A DNA stretch of 8,644 nt, taken from the NCBI GenBank assembly GCA_964392345.1, contig CAYMPQ010000069.1, positions 1-8,644 on the forward strand, in the 5' to 3' direction. The position numbers and the translations under genes were made by a program. This document shows, one piece after another, positions 6,009-8,644 of this stretch. The notes beneath the pieces were generated by a model. That model had not been told where the DNA came from. It worked only from the letters and a program-made list of their open reading frames with translations, and made no database searches. This DNA is from JAUVXY01 sp964392345. GTDB lineage: Bacteria > Actinomycetota > Humimicrobiia > Humimicrobiales > Humimicrobiaceae. How positions within the stretch are numbered: the stretch's first letter is position 1; every line of letters starts with the position of its first letter.

Positions 6009-7841
6009 CTATTTGTTTCCAACCTTAATCGCACCTTTTTTACATATGTCAATACATACATTACAGTTCGTGCACAGCAACTCATTTATAGCATATTCAT
6101 TATTTCTATATTCAATAGCAGGACAGCCAAACTTAAGACAGAGACCGCATTTTGCACATTCCTCTTTATCTATATATACTCTTTCATTGCTTCCAGCCTT
6201 ATCAAGTAAGACACACTTCTGTCTGGAAACTATAACTGAAAGCTCCTGTTTTTTAAGTTCTTCCTTAATTATTTTTTCAAGAAGCATTAAATTGTATGGA
6301 TTTACCACTTTTACATTTTTTATGCCTGCTGCTTTTGCAATGACCTCAGGTTTTTCCTCAAAAGTAGTCTCTCCCATAAGAGTTTTCCCTATGCCGGGAT
6401 GCACCTGGCGGCCTGTCATTGCAGTAGTCCTGTTGTCCAAAATTATTATCAGACCGCTACCTTTATTGTAAACACTGTCTATAAGCGGCGTTATTCCTGA
6501 GTGAAAAAAGGTAGAATCTCCAATTACAGATACTATCCTGCCTTTTAGCTCAGGATCTGCTTTCTCCATTCCCAGAGCCTGGCCTATTCCTGCCCCCATA
6601 CAAAGACAGCTATCCAGTGAGTTGAGAGGCAGAAGAACCGAGAGAGTATAACAGCCGATATCACCCATAACTACGGTTTTTAATTTTTTTAATATATAAA
6701 ATACAGGCCTGTGAGGACAGCCTGCGCAAAGCACAGGAGGCCTTTGGGGAATACTCCCTGAGTCAGGAACTTTAACATTTTCTTTAGGCTCAAAATTGCC
6801 GCTGTTTGTATTGCCTGAGCTTATTGTTTTAAATAAACTTGTCCCAAATATTTCATCATAAAGGTCTTCCAATATTTCCAGACTAAGTTCGCCGAACTGT
6901 GGAAAATATTCCTTCCCTATTATTTTTATTCCAAGGTTCATTTCTTTTATTTGTTCTTCTAAAAATGGTTCCAGTTCTTCAATAATTATCAGCAGCTTTT
7001 TGCCACTTGCAAATTCTTTCACTGTTTTTTTAGCTACAGGGCTTGTAATGGACAATTTTAAAATAGGAATATTTGTAAAAACTTCTCTTGCGTACTGGCA
7101 GCTAACCCCGGAAGTAATTATGCCTGCACCACCAGCCAATGAAACATCCTGTGGGTTATAGATCTTGTTTAACTTACTGTTTTCAGCAAATTTTGTTAAC
7201 TTTTCCCATCTCTTCAACAATACTTTGTGTCTCTGCCTTCCGTAAGCAGGTATCATCACATATTTTTGGCAATTTTTCTTATAGCTTCCGCTCTTAGAAT
7301 TACAGCGCTCCCCAACCCTGACTATAGACCTTGAGTGAGAAATTCTTGTGGTAGTTCTAATTATTACAGGTGTATCAAATTTTTCGCTCATGCTTAAAGC
7401 TTCTTTTACAAAATCTTTTGCTTCCTGGCTGTCTGATGGTTCAAGCATTGGAATTTTTGAAAATTTTGAATAGTACCTGTTGTCCTGCTCATTCTGGGAA
7501 CTATGCATGCCGGGATCATCTGCAAAAACTATAACCATCCCCCCATTTATACCTGTGTAGGAAAGTGTCATAAAAGGATCTGCTGCTACATTAAGTCCAA
7601 CATGCTTCATGGCTACAAGAGTCCTTGCACCTGCAATGCTTGAACCAGAAGCAAATTCCATTGCAACTTTTTCATTTACCGACCACTGGCAATATATTTC
7701 TTTATATTTTGAAATATTTTCAAGTATTTCGGTGGATGGGGTCCCCGGATATGCAGCTGCAATTTTAACACCGGCTTCGTAAGCCCCCAAGGCAATAGCC
7801 TCATTTCCAGTTAAAAGTTTTAAATTTTTCAAGTTTATCAA
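6009..7841 (-). CDS. iorA: Indolepyruvate:ferredoxin oxidoreductase, alpha subunit
   Basis: This is the 610-residue thiamine-diphosphate subunit of the oxygen-sensitive enzyme that converts indolepyruvate and other aryl pyruvates to arylacetyl-CoA, CO2 and reduced ferredoxin. The domain order is the standard one: N-terminal pyrimidine-binding domain (LLTGNEAIALGAYEAG, AAAYPGTPSTEILE, to about 180), a transketolase C-like region (about 230-320), CAGCPHRP (372-379), and the thiamine-diphosphate domain with GDIGCYTL (393-400) and GDS...DN (441-470). The C-terminus carries two [4Fe-4S] motifs, C562/565/568/573 and C590/593/596/600. The length is normal. The start is TTG at 7839-7841 with AAGGGA at 7846-7851; there is no ATG upstream in frame before a stop, and the next Met is residue 61, inside the domain. 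The stop is TAG. It appears to be the first gene of the operon. Confidence 0.97.
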   Translation of the reverse strand: MINLKNLKLLTGNEAIALGAYEAGVKIAAAYPGTPSTEILENISKYKEIYCQWSVNEKVAMEFASGSSIAGARTLVAMKHVGLNVAADPFMTLSYTGINGGMVIVFADDPGMHSSQNEQDNRYYSKFSKIPMLEPSDSQEAKDFVKEALSMSEKFDTPVIIRTTTRISHSRSIVRVGERCNSKSGSYKKNCQKYVMIPAYGRQRHKVLLKRWEKLTKFAENSKLNKIYNPQDVSLAGGAGIITSGVSCQYAREVFTNIPILKLSITSPVAKKTVKEFASGKKLLIIIEELEPFLEEQIKEMNLGIKIIGKEYFPQFGELSLEILEDLYDEIFGTSLFKTISSGNTNSGNFEPKENVKVPDSGSIPQRPPVLCAGCPHRPVFYILKKLKTVVMGDIGCYTLSVLLPLNSLDSCLCMGAGIGQALGMEKADPELKGRIVSVIGDSTFFHSGITPLIDSVYNKGSGLIIILDNRTTAMTGRQVHPGIGKTLMGETTFEEKPEVIAKAAGIKNVKVVNPYNLMLLEKIIKEELKKQELSVIVSRQKCVLLDKAGSNERVYIDKEECAKCGLCLKFGCPAIEYRNNEYAINELLCTNCNVCIDICKKGAIKVGNK

Positions 7842-7845
7842 AAGA

Positions 7846-7851
7846 TCCCTT
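7846..7851 (-). promoter_or_regulatory. Ribosome binding site for the iorA TTG start
   Basis: AAGGGA lies 4 bases before TTG at 7839-7841. No ATG or GTG is available in frame between the upstream in-frame stop (7881-7883) and the first domain residues, so this site decides the start. Confidence 0.55.
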
Positions 7852-8028
7852 GGTTTGTTCTTGTAAATTTTATCAGTAAGTTAAACCCAAATTTTAACAC
7901 ATTTTGGAGATTTCTAATATATTACAATAATTTTTGCAGAAATTAATCATCTTGCCCCTATTTCACGCAAAATATCAGATAAATCAGTATGTTAGTAAGA
8001 ATAATTCCATGGACCATTTCTAAATTGA

Positions 8029-8082
8029 GGTTTTAGAGGTAAAACATATAGCAATTTTTTGGTTTTGGGGTGTCTAAAACAT
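8029..8082. repeat. Two imperfect tandem copies of a short hairpin-forming unit
   Basis: On the plus strand GGTTTTAGAGGTAAAACAT (8029-8047) is followed 13 bases later by a variant, GGTTTT-GGGGTGTC-TAAAACAT (8061-8082). Each copy can fold by pairing GTTTT with AAAAC (the first copy pairs GTTTTA with TAAAAC over a GAGG loop). The stems are AT-rich and weak. Function is unknown. Confidence 0.45.
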
Positions 8083-8184
8083 CTTTATTGCCGATACGTC
8101 TGATGACTTTACCTGTGATGGTTATATAGACTTAGGATATGTAGATTTTTAGACTAGATATGATTTTCCGTATTTAATATACAC

Positions 8185-8535
8185 TTATATGAATTTATTC
8201 AGCTCTTCTTTATATATTTTAGAATCTGGTTTCATAGCAAGAGCCATCTTAAGATGACCTAATGCTCTTTTTAGCTCTCCTCTTTTTACAAGGCATAACC
8301 CTAACCCATAATGAGCGTAGTCGTTGGTAATATCTATATCCAGAGCTTTCTTAAAATTCTTATGAGCAGATAAATAAAACCCGTGATTATAATACGCTAT
8401 AGCAAGAGCTTCTCTTATAGAACCCTTTTCAGGTTCTCTCTCTTTGGCCTGCTCCAGAGCCATTATAGCCTTTAAAAAATTTTGTCTTTCCAGTGACCCT
8501 TTACCTTTTTCAAATAAGTCATAAGCATTACCCAT
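8185..8535 (-). CDS. Small tetratricopeptide-repeat (TPR) protein
   Basis: This is a 116-residue, all-helical protein consisting of three consecutive 34-residue TPR units at about 3-36, 37-70 and 71-104, with a short charged tail (KIYKEELNKF). Typical TPR positions are visible: ALEQAKEREPEKG closing the first repeat, AIAYYNHGFYLSAHKNFKKAL in the second (written here in parts: AIAYYNHGFY at 45-54 and AHKNFKKALD at 57-66), and YGLGLCLVKRGELKRAL in the third, ending MKPDS. There is no signal peptide, membrane segment or enzymatic domain, so it probably acts as a protein-binding scaffold in the cytoplasm; the partner is unknown. It starts with ATG at 8533-8535, with only a distant AGGGG about 12 bases upstream. 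A 343-bp gap separates it from iorA, so it is probably not part of that operon. Confidence 0.88.
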   Translation of the reverse strand: MGNAYDLFEKGKGSLERQNFLKAIMALEQAKEREPEKGSIREALAIAYYNHGFYLSAHKNFKKALDIDITNDYAHYGLGLCLVKRGELKRALGHLKMALAMKPDSKIYKEELNKFI

Positions 8536-8644
8536 AATTAATATAACCCCTAGATCATAAATAATATAAGTCCTTCTCGCTGTTTAAAATTTCATTTAAA
8601 TTTTACAATAATATGAAATAAATTAACATTATCTTGTTAATAAC
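8536..8644. other. AT-rich upstream region of the TPR gene with two dyads
   Basis: No gene is seen. Two perfect inverted repeats are present: TAAAATTT-CATTT-AAATTTTA at 8585-8605 and ATTAACA-TTATCT-TGTTAAT at 8622-8641. They may be operator-like elements in the TPR promoter region or, given the very high AT content, chance. TATATT around 8550-8560 on the minus strand could be a -10 box, but it lacks a recognisable -35. Confidence 0.35.

Larger units (their letters stand above)
7842..8184. other. 343-bp non-coding gap upstream of iorA
   Basis: No gene is supported here: all frames on both strands are broken by stops. The gap should contain the iorA promoter, but I see no box pair close to consensus. 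TTAAAAT and GATAAAAT on the minus strand near 7872-7895 are weak -10 candidates without a good -35. No T-box, known riboswitch core, or GC-rich hairpin followed by a T run is visible. It holds an imperfect AT-rich inverted repeat at 7926-7947 and two related hairpin-forming copies at 8029-8047 and 8061-8082. Short frames at 8040-8160 could be a decayed gene but resemble nothing I recognise. Confidence 0.6.

Noticed and set aside
6009..6011. iorA TAG as a pyrrolysine codon
   Set aside because: TAG also ends the symporter and the 35-residue gene, IorA already has its normal length and complete ferredoxin motifs, and no catalytic reason for pyrrolysine is known in this family.
5925..6209. 94-codon plus-strand open frame across the iorA-iorB junction
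   Set aside because: It is antisense to two well-supported genes and has a low-complexity hydrophobic translation that arises from the AT-rich opposite strand.
6013..6471. 152-codon plus-strand open frame inside iorA
   Set aside because: It is fully antisense to the conserved C-terminal half of iorA, including the iron-sulfur motifs, and its translation matches no family pattern.
7920..7960. Possible sigma-54 promoter (GGGGCAAG...TCTGCA) upstream of iorA
   Set aside because: The distance between the GG and GC elements is greater than the fixed -24/-12 spacing, so it does not fit the consensus.
8040..8160. Short frames such as ADTSDDFTCDGYIDLGYVDF on the plus strand and ITGKVIRRIGNKDVLDTPKP on the minus strand, suggestive of a decayed gene or transposase remnant
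   Set aside because: Each is under 40 codons, bounded by stops, without a ribosome binding site, and I recognise no family; not enough to call a pseudogene.

Overview
The window is AT-rich and every supported gene lies on the minus strand, so the genes read from the high-coordinate end to the low one. Strong GGAGG-type ribosome binding sites, UUG and GUG starts, a ferredoxin-dependent 2-oxoacid oxidoreductase and Na+-coupled transport point to an anaerobic low-GC bacterium, most likely Bacillota (Clostridia or Halanaerobiia type). That placement is inferred from gene content and style; no rRNA or other phylogenetic marker is present.

Layout in order of transcription: a small tetratricopeptide-repeat protein (8535-8185); a 343-bp non-coding gap; indolepyruvate:ferredoxin oxidoreductase subunits iorA (7841-6009) and iorB (5993-5325); a double-ACT-domain protein (5309-4914); a short gap with a candidate promoter; a 35-residue single-helix membrane protein (4817-4710); a sodium:solute symporter (4660-3059); two tandem phenylacetate-CoA ligase paralogues (3013-1697 and 1692-376); and the first 118 codons of an AEC-family (auxin efflux carrier type) permease running off the left edge (354-1). 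From iorA onwards the gaps are mostly 4 to 50 bp and no convincing terminator is seen, so iorA to the AEC gene can be read as one operon or two overlapping transcripts.

Together these genes form a coherent aromatic-acid module. IorAB interconverts aryl pyruvates and arylacetyl-CoA with ferredoxin. The ligases interconvert arylacetates and arylacetyl-CoA using ATP. The ACT protein probably senses an amino acid. The symporter with its small partner, and the AEC permease, probably carry the organic acids. The module could run as salvage (arylacetate uptake, activation, reductive carboxylation to aryl pyruvate, transamination) or as fermentation of aromatic amino acids to arylacetates; the sequence alone does not decide the direction.

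The points most worth a second look are: the iorA/iorB junction, where the two frames are the same and separated by one TAG plus five codons, with no ribosome binding site for the iorB ATG; the 35-residue gene before the symporter; the divergence of pocket and CGRT motifs between the two ligases; and unexplained repeat structure in the gap upstream of iorA. The families are known; I see no clearly undescribed system.
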